In this document: positions 22,170 to 35,458 of the stretch, in pieces | How positions within the stretch are numbered: the first letter of the stretch is position 1 | Layout of the letters: each line of letters starts with the position of its first letter | DNA from: Paguma larvata | Lineage: Eukaryota > Chordata > Mammalia > Carnivora > Viverridae | DNA: 64,000 nucleotides | Assembly (NCBI GenBank): GCA_030068075.1 | Contig: CM057835.1 | Location: 42,142,215 to 42,206,214 of the forward strand | Direction of reading: 5' to 3' | Position numbers and translations under genes: made by a program | The notes under the pieces: generated by a model | Told to the model about the DNA's origin: nothing | Databases searched by the model: none | Seen by the model: only the letters and a program-made list of their open reading frames with translations

Positions 22170-22478
22170 AGTTTTTCAGGGTTCAGTGTGCTGCTCTCTC
22201 CACCTGGCCAAATCTCCACCCCCTTACCATCTGTATGACTGCATCATTGTTTTTAGCCTCTACTCATTTACCTCCTTTCTAATGCCCTTCCTTGTTCAAC
22301 CAAGAAGTGATTGATCTATAGCCTGTTCCTTGTGATGAAGTGGAAAGTCCTTAAAAGCAAGTATGGTGGATTCTCACTTTTACACCCCTGGGCCTTTGCC
22401 TAATGCCTAACATGCCTAACATGCCTAACATGGTGGACGCTTAAAAGTATTTATTTGATGATAAATCAATGAATGTGT
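22170..22478 (+). mobile_element. L2 LINE 3' end, sense
   Basis: Ordered L2 3'-end features: TTGTTCAACCAAGAAGTGAT, GTGATGAAGTGGAAAGTCCT, TTTGCCTAATGCCTAACATG, CGCTTAAAAGTATTTATTTG ending in ATAAATCAATGAATG. Carries a local 9-bp triplication (CATGCCTAA-type) at 22,399-22,432. Confidence 0.5.
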
Positions 22479-22479
22479 G

Positions 22480-24233
22480 AGCATATATGTATGCATGAAC
22501 ACCCTGTGATTAAGACCATGTGACTAGGAAATAATTTTGGTTAAATCCTTTTTTTTTTTTTTTTTGGTATATAGAGAAAATATCACCCTGTGGACAACTG
22601 GGCTTCATTTTGGATTTATGTATGTTTGAGAGATTACACTTTTGTAATGCTCACACACTACCCTTAGTTCAACTAGCTGAGTGTTAAATCAGTGCTAATG
22701 CAGGAGGAAACAGTCTTCTTTAAATAAACAAGAAACAATGGGCCCATTGTTTCTATTTTCCATTAGAAAAATGGAAATAAGACTAAGCTTGGATCCATGC
22801 ATTCAAAATTCCTTGCCTTGTCTTTTTATTATGGAAGCTAGAATGAATGGCCAACTTTTGTCAACCTCAAACTAAATTCTTTAGTGCTAAGAGATTAAGG
22901 TGAGTGTATTTACATTTTAATTAGCAAAATGAACTAAAGCCTTCCATATTAAAAGGCACACCATGTTAATGGAGAAATGACAGCTACCAGGTTATTATTT
23001 TGTATCAGGGAACTTGCCAAAAACACCCCACAACTGAATACACAGTCTGGCTGGCCCAGTGCAAAGTGGCTTCCAACCCAGACACAGGTGGTCATTGTCT
23101 GTACCCTAGTAATTCATCAGGGAAAAAAAATCCATCGCATTATCTGATAGCAAGAGGAGATGCTGAATTACCCAGATGCCATCTTCATGTCTGTACCAAG
23201 TGATAAGCATCCAACGAAAAATAATATATTTTATCCAAATAGAACTCTCCTTAGTTTTGTTATTTTCATTATTGATGTGATCTTTTTTAATGAACTGTAA
23301 CACAAATAGATTATATACTGCCTAACTAAAATAATTTTACAAATACCATTTTGTGATAATTTTCAGTTCATGTATGCAGAACAATTTTAATTAGTAAGGA
23401 CGGATTGAACTTACTTGGATGTTTATAAGACATGTTAAAAGATAAAATTGGTATGTTGAGAGTAGCTTTTTTAGGATTTTTAAAAACTTTTTTGGATAAT
23501 AAAGAAGTTCATTAAGTAAGTTTAATAATTGTAAATGTACTTTAATGAAGACATTGATAAAATGAGAAAAACGTGCAACATGCAAAGAAAATGTGATTAT
23601 CGATGTTGACAGATCCTACATACTTAGATTATTCTAAGTATTTCAGTAGCATTATACATTCTGATTGGTATTCAGAAGCATATTAATATTGTCATTAGAA
23701 ATCATAATCTGACAGCCCCAGGAGAGGAGAAAATTATGCAGACTAACAATAATAAGGAAAAAGCTATTGTCATGTTGACATCAATAGCAATATCAAATTA
23801 AAGTTACTTCTGGAAATTATGGTTAACACATTGTTCACCTTTTTGGCAATTAGAATTCCAATTAACTGATGTTAATAATTTAATAATGAAACAATCAACA
23901 GTTTTTTTAATCACAACCTCAGAACTCATACTTTAGATTGAAGGACCTATTAAGAGAAAAAAATGACATTTTATATAGAAAGGTATTACATGTGAGTGTT
24001 CATTCCCAGACTGTTTTTACTAACTTAAGAAAATTATCTTCAAATTTTATCAAAGTATTTTGGTAGCTAGATATCAAGTTAAAAAATAAACAAATGGTTC
24101 ACTGTTATCCTATGAATATTGGGATTATGGATTGTTTTTATGTCCTTTTTAACTTATTTTTGAGAAATGATCTTTTTCTACAATGACCATGTAGTGTTTT
24201 ATCACATGAGTAAAACATTTTAAGGTTGTCTTT
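22480..24233. other. Single-copy intergenic DNA
   Basis: Contains a T run at 22,549-22,565 and an AT-rich, homeodomain-motif-rich portion at 23,600-24,050. The frames at 23,000-23,303 on opposite strands have no recognised domain. No gene called. Confidence 0.4.
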
Positions 24234-24249
24234 AGAAATCTTGAAAAGT

Positions 24250-24463
24250 GGGGTGCTTGAGTAGCTCAGTTGGTTTAGTGTCCAACTCTTAATCTCAGCT
24301 CAAGTCATGATGTCACTAATTGTGAGGTCAAGTCCTGTATTGAGCTCTGTGTTGGTGGTGCAGAGAATACTTGGGATTCTCTCTCTCCTCTTTTTCTGCC
24401 CTTCCCCATCTTGTGCTGTCTCTCTCTCTCAAAATAAATAAATAAAGTTAAAAATATGATTTA
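24250..24463 (+). mobile_element. CAN-type SINE
   Basis: GGGGTGCTTGAGTAGCTCAG head, CAAGTCATGATGTCACTAAT, TC-rich stretch, AAATAAATAAATAAA tail. Perfect 16-nt target-site duplication AGAAATCTTGAAAAGT at 24,234-24,249 and 24,464-24,479. Confidence 0.93.
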
Positions 24464-24479
24464 AGAAATCTTGAAAAGT

Positions 24480-25358
24480 TATGCCCTTTTGGAATTTTTT
24501 CCCTTAGTTTCATTGTACCTGGATTGATGAGAACACTCTTCTTAAACTACTTCTGGAAATGATAATTCCATTAATGAGGAAACAAAGGTGTCAGAAATAC
24601 CATGGTTCTGGTTGACTTCTCTTACATACACCTTATATGGCATTCTAATTATAATTAGTTTATGTATGTACTGATCTAGACACAGCTGATCCTTATGATT
24701 CAGCTGCTCAGAGTCTCATGATCAGACACCAAGTAAAACTGCATAGACTTGACTTTGCTGGTTTTCCTAGCCAGTAGGCATTCACCTAACCTAGCCAGCA
24801 GTCTTGTTGTTGCTTTCATTTGGCCACAAGGAAGAATGGCAAAAATGAGGAGTCTAACCCTTTTTGTCCAGAGACTGGACTAACGGAGCAGAAGCACTAT
24901 TTTTAGGGTCCAGGATAGGAGAAGGTCTTAGAGGTCAGAGTTTTGTAGCCCTAGGCTTTCAGGTAACAACTGCAAATTATAACCAAGAGACGAAGTCAAA
25001 TATCATAGCCACAGAGCGAAGTAAAGAAGCTACCATAATAAGATAAGGACAAGAAGTTTTCAGGGAGAGAACAGCAAAAGACCTAGAATCAAAGGACAAG
25101 GGGAAAAAAATCCAATACATCAGCTATAAAATATAAGAGATACTGGGTTCTCTTTATTCTTAAATGCTGACCTTGTTACCTGGAGGAAGCACTTCATATT
25201 CACAGGTGCAGAATCAGGCAGAAAATAGATGGGTTAGCACAATCCACATCCATCCCTAGAGTTGTCCAAATCACTTTCACTGATGGTTTTTATATGGTAT
25301 AGAAAGCACAGCGTTTAATTATGTAAACTTGCAGATGGGTCCTTCACAATGCTTTTAG
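24480..25358. other. Single-copy intergenic DNA
   Basis: No repeat or gene recognised. A 60-codon frame at 24,864-25,046 has no recognisable domain. Confidence 0.4.
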
Positions 25359-25368
25359 TGATCTATTT

Positions 25369-25477
25369 TCTAAAGATTTTATTTTTAAGTAAACTCTATA
25401 CCCAACATGGTGCTTGTACTTACAACCACAAGATCAAGAGTCAAACACTCTACCAACTGAGCCGCCCAGGCACCCCA
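25369..25477 (-). mobile_element. Short CAN-type SINE, antisense
   Basis: Plus strand: AAAGATTTTATTTTTAAGTA, CTCTATACCCAACATGGTGC, ACCACAAGATCAAGAGTCAA, CCAACTGAGCCGCCCAGGCA. This is the compact carnivore form lacking the long TC stretch. Target-site duplication TGATCTATTT at 25,359-25,368 and 25,478-25,487. Confidence 0.9.
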
Positions 25478-25487
25478 TGATCTATTT

Positions 25488-27309
25488 ATTTTTCTGCAAT
25501 CCCATTGCATCTATAAGATGCATTTGAGGACAAGTGTGAGAATAAGAAATGAGATAATGTTTCATGGGAAAGTCGTACCTATGAAATGATACTACAATTC
25601 CTTTCATCAATCCCATGTATAGTTCTTGCAACTGCCTAAAAATATGGCCACATGTTGGAAAGTGTCTTGGATGAAATAAAGGATTTAAGAATGAGAAACA
25701 TATCCTGAGTGAAGCTTACTTTAACAAAAAGGAGTAGAAAAAGAAAAGTGCAGAATTGGACATCAGTATTTGTACACGACTCATATACCGGCATCTGTAT
25801 AAGTGGTGTGAAATGTTGTACACTGCTTCTGGCTTCTCAGAAAGAAACCTTAGAGAAACACCCCCATGGAGGGGTCCTGGGCTAGTAATGTGTGATGTGA
25901 GGAATCCACAACACGAGACACCTGGTTCGTATCACACTTTCTGCACAGTTGGTGATGCTCTTTCCTCTTCCACTGTAATTACTGCACTCATTTTGGTGGC
26001 TCTTAGTTACAAGATTATTTGTAGCAAGTGTATATGTAACATTAAGATGCAGGTGTACTGTCTTTATTTGCTGTGATTTCATTTGTTTGAGCCACAAAAT
26101 AGATACGATTAAACTCCTGCTTCAAACCAACACAGATTGCATCCTCACAGCACCGATTTTGGTGAGTCCATCTTAAGCTTCAGCATAAATAAATAAAAAT
26201 GTAAGCTATTTTCATGCAATTTATTACTCACTAATATGATCACAAGAGGAATAAAATTCCTCAGCATTTCTCGCACTGGGATATTTTTTTAAGTTGCCAT
26301 TTACTCAATTATAAGATTGAGACCCGAGTGGGATCAATCTCTGATATTCTTTCTTCAGAAGGGTTTTGTTTTCCTTCCCTCATCTTTATAATAACCTCTG
26401 ATTCTATTTCATAATGGGATTGAAAGGAAGCAACTCTATAAGCTGAGGGCGAATAATTGTATTATTCTTTAAATGAGCCCATTGAAATGGCAAGGAAGGG
26501 ACATTATAAATCTTTTTTACTGGGATATATATTGAGTTTTTATAGGCCCAAGTTTGTGAAATGCTACACCATATTACCGTTTTCAGAAGCCCACCGAGGG
26601 CTACCACAGTAATAGTAATCACAATAATTACAGACGTGGAGACCAACTATCTTCTAATCAGTCAGCTGTCTCTAAGCAACCAGCTCTAATAAGACTAACA
26701 ACTGCCACCTCATACATCCATGTAAAAGTAAGACTCGCAGAATTTAGTCATTACCGAACTAATGCCTTAAACCTTCCAACCTCTGATGAATTTGTCATTT
26801 AGTTCCAATGTCTGAGATCTAAACTAGCTTTTCCAGTACATAATGGTGATCATTTGTTCCCTTTGTGCCAAACACTTGATAGTTAATTCAAATGTAATTT
26901 TTGCTAAAAGTCAGTCATGGGGCTTATTAAATTCACAACAAATTATTCTTCCCAAACAGAAGATTTCTGTTGGGAGTTAGAATGTATATAACCATATGCC
27001 ATTGAACAGTTACCATATGACACGTCAACATGCCTTCCAATTTTAAACCATGGGGATCTATTCTTTATGCCACGTCTCATGTATAACTCCTTCAGCAGTT
27101 TTGACTGAGTTAACAGGACGGTTAGTCAAAAATTTTTAAAGGATGTCGTTTTAGATAAAGTCTGTGGGAACGTTGTTAGCATGTCGCTGACCAAGTACCT
27201 TCTGTCCCTTAAAATCTGAGTCAGAGTAATTAACCCTAGAAACTATAAACATATTCTTTAATATCGGCTGAACTTGCATTTATGTCACGTTTTAATTTTT
27301 TTCTAGCTT
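25488..27309. other. Single-copy intergenic DNA
   Basis: No recognised repeat in about 1.8 kb. A 106-codon frame at 25,756-26,076 overlaps an antisense frame of 71 codons, shows no recognised domain and has no supporting context. No gene called. Confidence 0.4.
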
Positions 27310-27475
27310 TTTCACATACAGAATCTCATCTGATTCCGAATTGACCTGTAAATTAAGCAGGGCAGAGTCTTTTCTTTGAATTTTCAGGTAGGAAAAACGA
27401 GACATATGGTTTACCCAAGGTCAGTATGGCAGAACCAGGATAGATACTCATGGAGCCTGATTCCTGCCCCTTCCT
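27310..27475 (-). mobile_element. MIR SINE, antisense
   Basis: Plus strand has CAGAATCTCATCTGATTCCG, AGGTAGGAAAAACGAGACAT, GGTTTACCCAAGGTCAGTAT, GGCAGAACCAGGATAGATAC, the antisense MIR order. Confidence 0.55.
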
Positions 27476-29269
27476 CTTCTGGAAATATCACACTGATTTA
27501 CGTCCTCTAGAGCCAGGGCTTAGGTGTTGGGGAGGAGGAGCAGAGTCTACGCTCTCTGAACTTACAGGCAGTATCCCCCATTTCTTCAGGGTTCATGCAG
27601 AACCTCACTTGGTCCGAAAGCTCTATGTTGGACTGGAAACTCATGTGTGTTTTTTTCCAGTACTATGCCTGTGAGCGTCTTCACCGTTGGCTATGTGTAG
27701 TGTACCCAGTGCTGTATCAGGTAGTGTCTATGAAATCTTTCTTTGTTTAGTTAATTTGGACAGGTCTGCAGGGACCTTGGTTTTTATTACATGGCTCACT
27801 CCCTGGGAAACGATGTCTCTCCGATTGTGCCGCACTGTTTATGGTCTACTTAAGCAATAGTGACATTTGGTCGAAGAAAAGCATCCCTTTGACCACCCTT
27901 CTCTCTGTCAATACAACTACGTATTCACAAGGGAAGTCAAACTGGGATTTATGCTCTGCTCCTGCACTCCCTTTTTACTGTTGAAAAATTTCGACTAGAA
28001 GAGCAGCAAGTGGTCATAAATGCAGTCATATCCCATATTTGTCTACATAATTAAATCTATTTGAACTAGCTACACTAGAAATGCACTGAAGGTCAACTTT
28101 ATGTTAGCAAATCTACAACAGGTCCCAGGCCAAACGTGACTGTGAGGGAGACATTGTTTATCTGCAGTATGTTTTTCTGTCCTCTACTCTGTTTAACTAG
28201 ACTTCACAGTGCCTTTGGACCTCCCCTAATCTATAATTGCAGGTAAGATTTTTTCACAGGGACTCATCAGAATCTGCTAATTTAACTAGTTCTCACTGAA
28301 GTGTTAATTCTCAGTTAACAGTGTTAATAGCTCAGGTAAAATATTCAAGTTTTGATAGGGGTTTTGGAACTTGATCCTAAGATATGATTTCTAGTGATAG
28401 AATTTTTGGTAATCTGCATGCAAATGTCACATATGTTGGGCACAGTTGGACATTCATCCTTCATGTAACATCATGGAGGTAGTTCTTAATGCCCTTATGG
28501 TAAGAATCATACTAAAGTTCTATATTGTTTAAAACGCAAGGCTCTCAGGGTATGGGAGAGAAGCACATATATCTTGGTTGAGAACCAAATCAGGAAATTA
28601 TATAGAAACTACTATTTTCCCTGATGAAGCATTGTTTTTAAAGTTTTAGGCATACTCTGATATGGAATTTTTGGCTCCAAATTTTTAGCAAAATTAACCT
28701 ACCCTCTACTTTCCAATTCTTCCCTTATTTCTCTTTGCTAGGCATAAAGAGTAATTAAGGCAAGTTGGGCAGCAATCGTAGCCAATTACTTCTAACACAT
28801 TATATGACTACCAAAGCATATTACATGTCTACACCCTATAGGACCCCTATATCAGGTTTGCTGAGTTTTCCTTCAAAAGCAAAAGTTTACAAGTCTGCAG
28901 TTTACTTATTGAGTCCTGCCTTCAATCTCATTCCATTGTGTCTTCTCCAGGGCAGTGAATCCAGCAATCCATCACTTATTCAGTAACAATTTGAGGTAAT
29001 TCTGTGTGGTAGATTCTTCAGGTTCTTCAGGTATGAAGTATGTATACAATATATGCCTTGCTTTCTAATAGCTTATATCATTTAGTATTCACACCAAGCA
29101 TCCATAGTAAAATACAAAAGTGAATCACACATGCCACTGTCCTAGATCATGGGCAAGGAGAACTTGGCACAGAAGAATATCTATAATTTTACCATAAAAG
29201 GAAAGCAAATGAGAAAAACAGGCAGAGAGGATAAGGTAAAACATGGCTATGTAGAGGTGCATTAAAAGT
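27476..29269. other. Single-copy intergenic DNA
   Basis: No recognised repeats. Frames at 27,450-27,674 and 28,765-28,986 (73-74 codons) are without recognised domains. Confidence 0.4.
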
Positions 29270-29460
29270 GCAAGGATCCCCAAACCTGGAATCCATTAAA
29301 AATACCCAGAGACCTTCTTAAAATTTTTATTTTGTGTTGGTATTCTGGGTTCTACTCAAAAAAACAGTAAATCAAGAGCTTAGCAAGATGGGGCCCTCAA
29401 ATCCATATTTAATGGAAATTGTATTGCTAGCCTGACCAGCTTTTGGGACCAATGATCTAC
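29270..29460 (+). mobile_element. Possible hAT (MER20/MER5-like) DNA-transposon remnant
   Basis: CCCCAAACCTGGAATCCATT, AAAAATACCCAGAGACCTTC, GGGGCCCTCAAATCCATATT and GACCAGCTTTTGGGACCAAT follow the order of a short non-autonomous hAT element. Highly diverged; family is a guess. Confidence 0.35.
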
Positions 29461-29469
29461 TAATTGTTG

Positions 29470-29600
29470 GGTACATGCATTCTTTCAAAAATTGTTTATT
29501 GACCTCCTAATATGTATCAGACACGGTTTCAGATGCTTGGTCAAAATAGACAAAGATCTTGTTATTGGTAGCTTACGTCCTGCTGATGTGTAATACATGG
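29470..29600 (-). mobile_element. L2 LINE 3' end, antisense
   Basis: Plus strand gives the antisense L2 terminus: CATTCTTTCAAAAATTGTTT, ATTGACCTCCTAATATGTAT, CAGACACGGTTTCAGATGCT, AAAATAGACAAAGATCTTGT. Confidence 0.5.
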
Positions 29601-29639
29601 GTTAACTAAATTCTTCTGTACTGAAATCTTATCAAGTCT

Positions 29640-29760
29640 TCATTTCCTGTATGAAGGAAGCTAAGGCACAAAGAGTTTTAAATAATTAATCTAAAGTTAC
29701 ATAACTAGCAGGAGGGGGACCTGGAATTCTCAAAAGCGATCTAACTGCAGAGCTCTCATG
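29640..29760 (-). mobile_element. MIR SINE fragment, antisense
   Basis: Plus strand: GAAGCTAAGGCACAAAGAGT, TAATCTAAAGTTACATAACT, AGCAGGAGGGGGACCTGGAA. Confidence 0.5.
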
Positions 29761-29764
29761 CATG

Positions 29765-30369
29765 GCTGGCTGCATAATTTGCAAAATGAAAATGCAAGGC
29801 CATTTGTTCAAAAAGCAAGAAAAACTGTTGTTAAAGGAACTAAAATATAGGGTCTTCCTTTCTTCCATGATATCTCTTAGAACAGTGTGATGTTTTTTAT
29901 TTGCTACAGAATGTCATTCTAAGAAAAACAAAATTAGATTGTAAATGATGACATGACTCTCACCATTCATCTTTATATTATATAATGCCAGTTTTCAATG
30001 CAAATATAAGAGCACTTAGTTTATATGCAAGATCACTGAAACTACACAATTTATATTTCATAGCTTATACATTCTCCCCAGAACAGCAGAAATGCTGCAG
30101 AAAACTAACTCAACTGCGTTTATTTCACTTCTTGATAGACACACATATTCCATCAACACTCTTTACCTTCATCTCATGGATGAGGAAGGAAAGATGGAAA
30201 GAAACTGAACTATGACTGCCCTTTCTTTCTCTTTCCTTTTACATAATTATTCTCATGTAAGTGGTTTGCTAATAAGGGCAAATAATTCAAATAATGAAGA
30301 ATACGATGAGATTCCTTTGTCACTCTTGTGTCTTAGAGTCATTGCCTTCTTTCTGTGTTTGAAAAAAGT
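29765..30369. other. Single-copy intergenic DNA
   Basis: Short unremarkable frames (29,985-30,215). No repeat or gene recognised. Confidence 0.4.
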
Positions 30370-30800
30370 TATGGTTCAAATGGAAGGTGTGTCCTGCCTT
30401 AGCTGTCAGCCTCCCAAAGATGTTCATGTCCCAATCCTCAGAACTGTAAAGATGTTACATTACATGGCAAGGGGGAATCAATACTGCACGTGCAATTAAA
30501 CTTGCTAACCAACTGATTTTAAAAGAGGGAGATTATTCTAGATTATCTGAGTGGATCCAATATAATTACAAGAGTCCTTAAAAATGGAAGAGGGGAACAT
30601 AAAAAAGGTTGGAATGATTCAATATGAAAAATATTCAACTCATTATAGCTAGCTTTGAAGACGGGATGGAGCCACGGGCCAAGAAATATGGGAAGTCTCT
30701 AGAAGATGGAAGTCTCCAGACAAAAATGCAGACCTGCCAATGCCTAAGTTTTAGCCCAGGGAAGCCTGCATCAGACTCTGACCTACCAAACAAATGCCTT
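30370..30800 (+). mobile_element. Old mammalian interspersed repeat (MLT1/L1M-like), family uncertain
   Basis: Strong landmarks of a widespread mammalian repeat: AAGATGTTCATGTCCCAATC, GGGAGATTATTCTAGATTAT, CTGAGTGGATCCAATATAAT, GGGATGGAGCCACGGGCCAA and GTTTTAGCCCAGGGAAGCCT in order. I cannot decide between a MaLR LTR and a related repeat. This explains the open frames at 30,212-30,499 and 30,624-30,890. Confidence 0.55.
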
Positions 30801-30894
30801 GCATTTTTAGCTCTTATTACAGTTCTATTGGATAGCGCTGATACAGAACATCACTTTATAAATAGTAGCTTAATGAACATTTTTAAATAAGTGA

Positions 30895-33800
30895 ATGCTT
30901 TCAGCAAATATTAGTCTCTTCTGTGAAGCATTTTATAATGTAACGATCTCACCATTTAACACATACCGGTACCTCCACTAATGAAGAGCAATTGGAGAAC
31001 ACGAGCCAGATTGTATTTTTGCAGCAACCTCAGACAAGCAGCTTTCTGGACAGTTTGCATTCCCCATCTGTTTGTTTGTTGTTGTTGTTTTGAAATTATG
31101 CTCCCAGAAGATATTTATCACTCTCAAATATGAAAACTATATGTCACAGCTATTGTCAAAGGGACACGTAAGTCTTGAAGACATTTGTCAGCGTGTTGGC
31201 CATTATTGCCTTTCTGAACGCATTGCTGGAAAATTTGTTTAAAGAAAAAAAATAGAGGATGAAAGTAAGCCTTTTTAGCACTTGCAAAGAAAACATCAAG
31301 TAAGAGCTGTTAACTTTGTTGTAGACCAAGCAATTAGCTGCAGTTGGTAATTATTTAAGAAGCTTATTATAACTGCCAACATGGTAGCCCGTATTCCAGG
31401 TTAAATAAATGGCTGTCTTTCCTAAGCCTGGCTTTTGGTTTGCTTGTTTAGATTTTACAGTCTTGCAGTATTCTGTGCAAGGCAAGCGATTTTGTTATGT
31501 CCCTTGTTCCTTTATCACATGTTCTCTCGTCTCTGTTAGCACTCCTCTCACCTCTGCCAGGGTCTGGAAGCAATAGGCAGTTTTCACTACAAAGAAGCTA
31601 CCAATGCAATATTCTCTGCATAATTTATACGTGCAGCAGGGGGAAATTACCAGAATAATTCCACTGTGCCGCTTCACAGTTATTCTCAACTGCTCTTCCC
31701 TAAAGGCACCAGCACTTTTGTTTCCAAAATTGCCTTTTCTGCTTCTGTCTCTCGTTCCTTGCTTATATATTGGGTTGCTTCCTCATGTCCGGGAGATAAA
31801 TCCAAGAGCCTTTTGACCTGGTCTCTGATCTTCAGTCTTTTGGTTTGTTGTGACATCACAGGTCAGCATGAAACACAGAAGAAAACGAGCTGCTCTCACA
31901 CCTGCGATCTTTGTTTTTTCATGAAGAATCACAAAATGTGCCAAAATGCATTGTGAGGATTATTGTTTTATCCACCTTCTATGATTTTGACTTTAGACAT
32001 TGATATTAAAAATAACATTATCTTGCCTAATTACCATCTTATATGACTGATTTAAATGAAATCTGATCTATAAAGCTGATCACATTGATATTGCCTGTTG
32101 CAATCCTCCCCATGTTTTTTCTGATGATAATCCCCAAACCGGGTCATCTCTTTTTCCTCTGCCTTCCTCCTGTCCTTCGGGTTTTCTTACTCTGCCTCCA
32201 ACATAGCCATCGGCATACTGTGATTCATGAAACAGTATTATTTCTTCCTGTAATTCAACTGAACTTTTCCTCTATCAAATTCCTCCTTCCCTTAAATGAT
32301 GGCTCTGTTAAATAAGTTGTCAGACATTTTTAGTTACTATCATTACTAGCGTAGGCCCATTTCGATATGTAAGACTCAATTGTTTTATTTAATAAAAGCT
32401 TCTACCTGAAACAATGACCAAGTTTATTTCTTCCTTCTGACAACAGAGGCCGATGCACTTCTTGGTAAAGAGGAAGGGATGGGAGTGGTCTGGTTCTGAG
32501 AAAATGTCTCCTCCTTCCCTCTCTCCTGGGCAGTAATCCTTCCAGTGTTGGAGACCAGAAGGGATAGAGGGAGGCAGCAGAGACATACTTCCTTGGCCAT
32601 GAGCACTTGCCGAAGGAAGGATGTCCCTGGCCTAACTCTTCTTCTGGCAAATTTAATTTCATACTGGTGGTTTCTGCTGATGTGGAGGTCTATGGCAAAG
32701 GCAACTTCATGGAAATGTGATTTGTGCAGTTGCCCACGGCCCCGCGTAGAAGGACCTTTTACTTAATGAAATATCCTGTTGTTACCACCTTGAAATTCTC
32801 AGTTTTGAACAAGAGGCCCGTATTTTCATTTTTACTGGACCCTGTGAACGTGACAAATCTTTTCTCTGCATAGGTGTTGATCTTGAATTTCTTTGAATGC
32901 TATTCAACTCCACTGGGCACCATGTTTTATTAAGGTAATCTCAAAAGAGGGAAACTTTCTTCCTTTGCCTATGCCAGCCACAACACTCCATTATTCTGAG
33001 TTGCGCATGCCATTTCCTGACCTGGGTGGTCATGAGGCTACTATTCTCAAGCATTCTTCTTCACATTAGCTATTGGAACTAATCAGTATAATTTTCCATA
33101 ACTTCTAAGGATCGCTAAGAACTTGGATAGCAGGGAGTTGCCTCCATTCTCTTTCCAGACATAATGTAACATAATTTCTTCATTTTAATAAGAAATAGGA
33201 AATTGAATCAACACAAATAAGTGTTCAGAGATTGAAAGATTTTTATTACAGCAATTTTAACAAATTATTATAATTCCTTGTGAGTTATATGTCAAAAATC
33301 ATACCAATGCTCTATCAGCCATAATTATTTAATAGTCCATGAGATGATAAGTTGCTTAGTTCTTTTATTTAGCTGAAAATGAAGAATCAGAGCAATCTAA
33401 CTTGGAAATGTTTGTGTCAGATGTTCATTAGATTCATTTCCTTTTTTAACTTCCTCAAGTATATTTTATGTGTTCCTTTGTTTGATATCCCAGAGGATTT
33501 GGTACCAAAAGCAGTGCACCATATGAAGACATGGAGTAGGTTAAAGATACGTTTTTGTTTTTGTTTTTCTGTAAATTTGGGAAATGTAATTTGGTATACT
33601 GCTGAATTAAATCATTCCATGCCAAATAAAACAAAAACTTAGGTCCCTAAATGGTAGATACTTCAAAAGATCCCATAACTAGATGATTCTTTCAACATGA
33701 AATTAATATTTAGTAAGCTCCTTATACATCAAGAGAAAGAGATTCTGAGTTAAAAAAGATACACTTCCTGAATTCATAGGACTTATAGTCTAATGACAGA

Positions 33801-33984
33801 TGTGGACATTTTAACCCAGACTTTCTATTTTACCATGAAGTCCAAAGGAAGCATGTGGTCTCTGACTGTCTAAAATAATTGGTGATGCAAAATGGAGAGG
33901 CAGAATGGATACAGAAGATGATCAAAGTAATGAGGTCCTAACATCTTAAAAATAGTAAAAAATAAGGTCACAACACATTAAGAA
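30895..33984. other. Long single-copy intergenic tract
   Basis: About 3 kb with almost no recognisable repeats. Frames at 31,604-31,956 and 32,389-32,766 reach 60-96 codons and overlap one another on both strands, so they are more likely chance. The 32,400-32,760 part is less AT-rich. No splice-supported exon identified. Confidence 0.4.
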
Positions 33985-34095
33985 ACCGAGGTGAACACTT
34001 TACCTCTCATTCTCAATTTACAAATGAAGGCACTAAGCTCAGAGCTGAGAAAAGTAAGTTGTTTTCTGAAAGTCCCTGTGTAAAATGGACTCCAT
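33985..34095 (-). mobile_element. MIR SINE fragment, antisense
   Basis: Plus strand: TTACCTCTCATTCTCAATTT, ACAAATGAAGGCACTAAGCT, CAGAGCTGAGAAAAGTAAGT. Confidence 0.5.
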
Positions 34096-34339
34096 TATTT
34101 TTTCCCTACTCAGGATTCCGTACTCCTTCATTTACAATGACACTCTAACTTTGCTGTGAGGAATCAGTTCTCACACACTGCCTGTATCTTGTGGTCACTG
34201 CCAATCAAGGAAAACAGCTCTCCTCAGCTAAGTACACATATGCATCCCAAGCCAAGACAAGTAGCCTCTCCTTGCAATTGTTAATGGTTGAAAAGAACTC
34301 CTCTCTACAGTTTTCCTAAGGAAACTCTATTGTTCTTGA

Positions 34340-34985
34340 TACTGATAGACTAAGAATGACCATAAATTATTTACAATCCATCCAAATAAAAAGTAGCTAT
34401 TTCTCCATCCTTTGAATCTGGGATGCCTTGTGGCTTGTTTTGACCAACAGAATGTAACCAAAATGACGATGTACAACTTGCAGACCTAGTCACCACAGAA
34501 CTCTGCAGCTTCTGCTCTCACTGTTTGGGAATGCTATCACCATGTGAAGAAATGCAGGGTATCCTCCTTGAGGATGGGAAACTATGTGGAGAGAGAAGCC
34601 CAGCTGATAGCCATCACCAACATGGTGATTGAGCCCATCTTTCATTCAACTTACTCACCAATTAACTGCAGCCACATAAGAGACCTCAGACAAGATAGGT
34701 CAAGAAAAAGTGAATGATTCTAATGAACAGCTAACACATCCTTTTCCAAGTTGGGTTATTTCCAATTCTCACTTTCAGTTAAATGAAAAAAGAACCTAAT
34801 TGAGTTATCATCTGATAGATTATTAAATATCTGGGGCTGATAGACCATTAGTATGACTTTTGGCATATAACTAGAAAGGAATTTAAATAATTTGAGTGTA
34901 GCCCAAATTACTGACCCATAGAATCATGAACAAATAAAATGGTGGTTGTTTCAAGCCACTATATTTCGGTACTGTTTCTGCGTGT
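34340..34985 (+). mobile_element. Old mammalian interspersed repeat (LTR-like 3' end), family uncertain
   Basis: Recognisable order: CTATTTCTCCATCCTTTGAA, TGGCTTGTTTTGACCAACAG, AATGTAACCAAAATGACGAT, CTGCAGCTTCTGCTCTCACT, CACCATGTGAAGAAATGCAG and AATCATGAACAAATAAAATG then TTTCAAGCCACTATATTTCG. This is a common mammalian repeat; about 34,690-34,900 fits less well and may be extra sequence. Confidence 0.5.
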
Positions 34986-35449
34986 CCAAAATTTTCCCCA
35001 ATTATTCTTTTTCCTCCATAATCTGTTATACTACAATAAATTTCTTTTTTGGCTAGGAAGTCAGAGTCAGATTTTCTTACTTACAGTAAAATAACCCTCA
35101 AGGTACAGTTGGATTAAAAGGAATAACCTCCTAGGTTTCCCAGCTGACAACCCAGGATTCTTTTCACATACTTTCTGTTATCTTCCAAAAAATTCACAGA
35201 TTTTGCAGAAATCAAATGCATAGAACCAAAAGTGCTTTGGGGACAGAGTGAGAAGTCTTCCAGAATCTAAATAGGAACAAATGAAAATAACTCACCGATG
35301 CACTATGTTAGTCCTGTGTCAATGTGATTGGCCTAGGACTCTCTAATTTCCCCTAGCTGCTAGCACTCCATGATTTTTTGAGGAATCCCATTTGGAACAA
35401 ATGTTGATAAAACTTTGATGCCTACAAAATGTTAATAAATTAGACACAC
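34986..35449. other. Single-copy intergenic DNA
   Basis: No recognised gene or repeat. Confidence 0.4.
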
Positions 35450-35458
35450 TATGCTCCT

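Noticed and set aside
31604..32766. Cluster of 60-96-codon frames on both strands
   Set aside because: Mutually overlapping, short, with no domain or exon signals that I can support.
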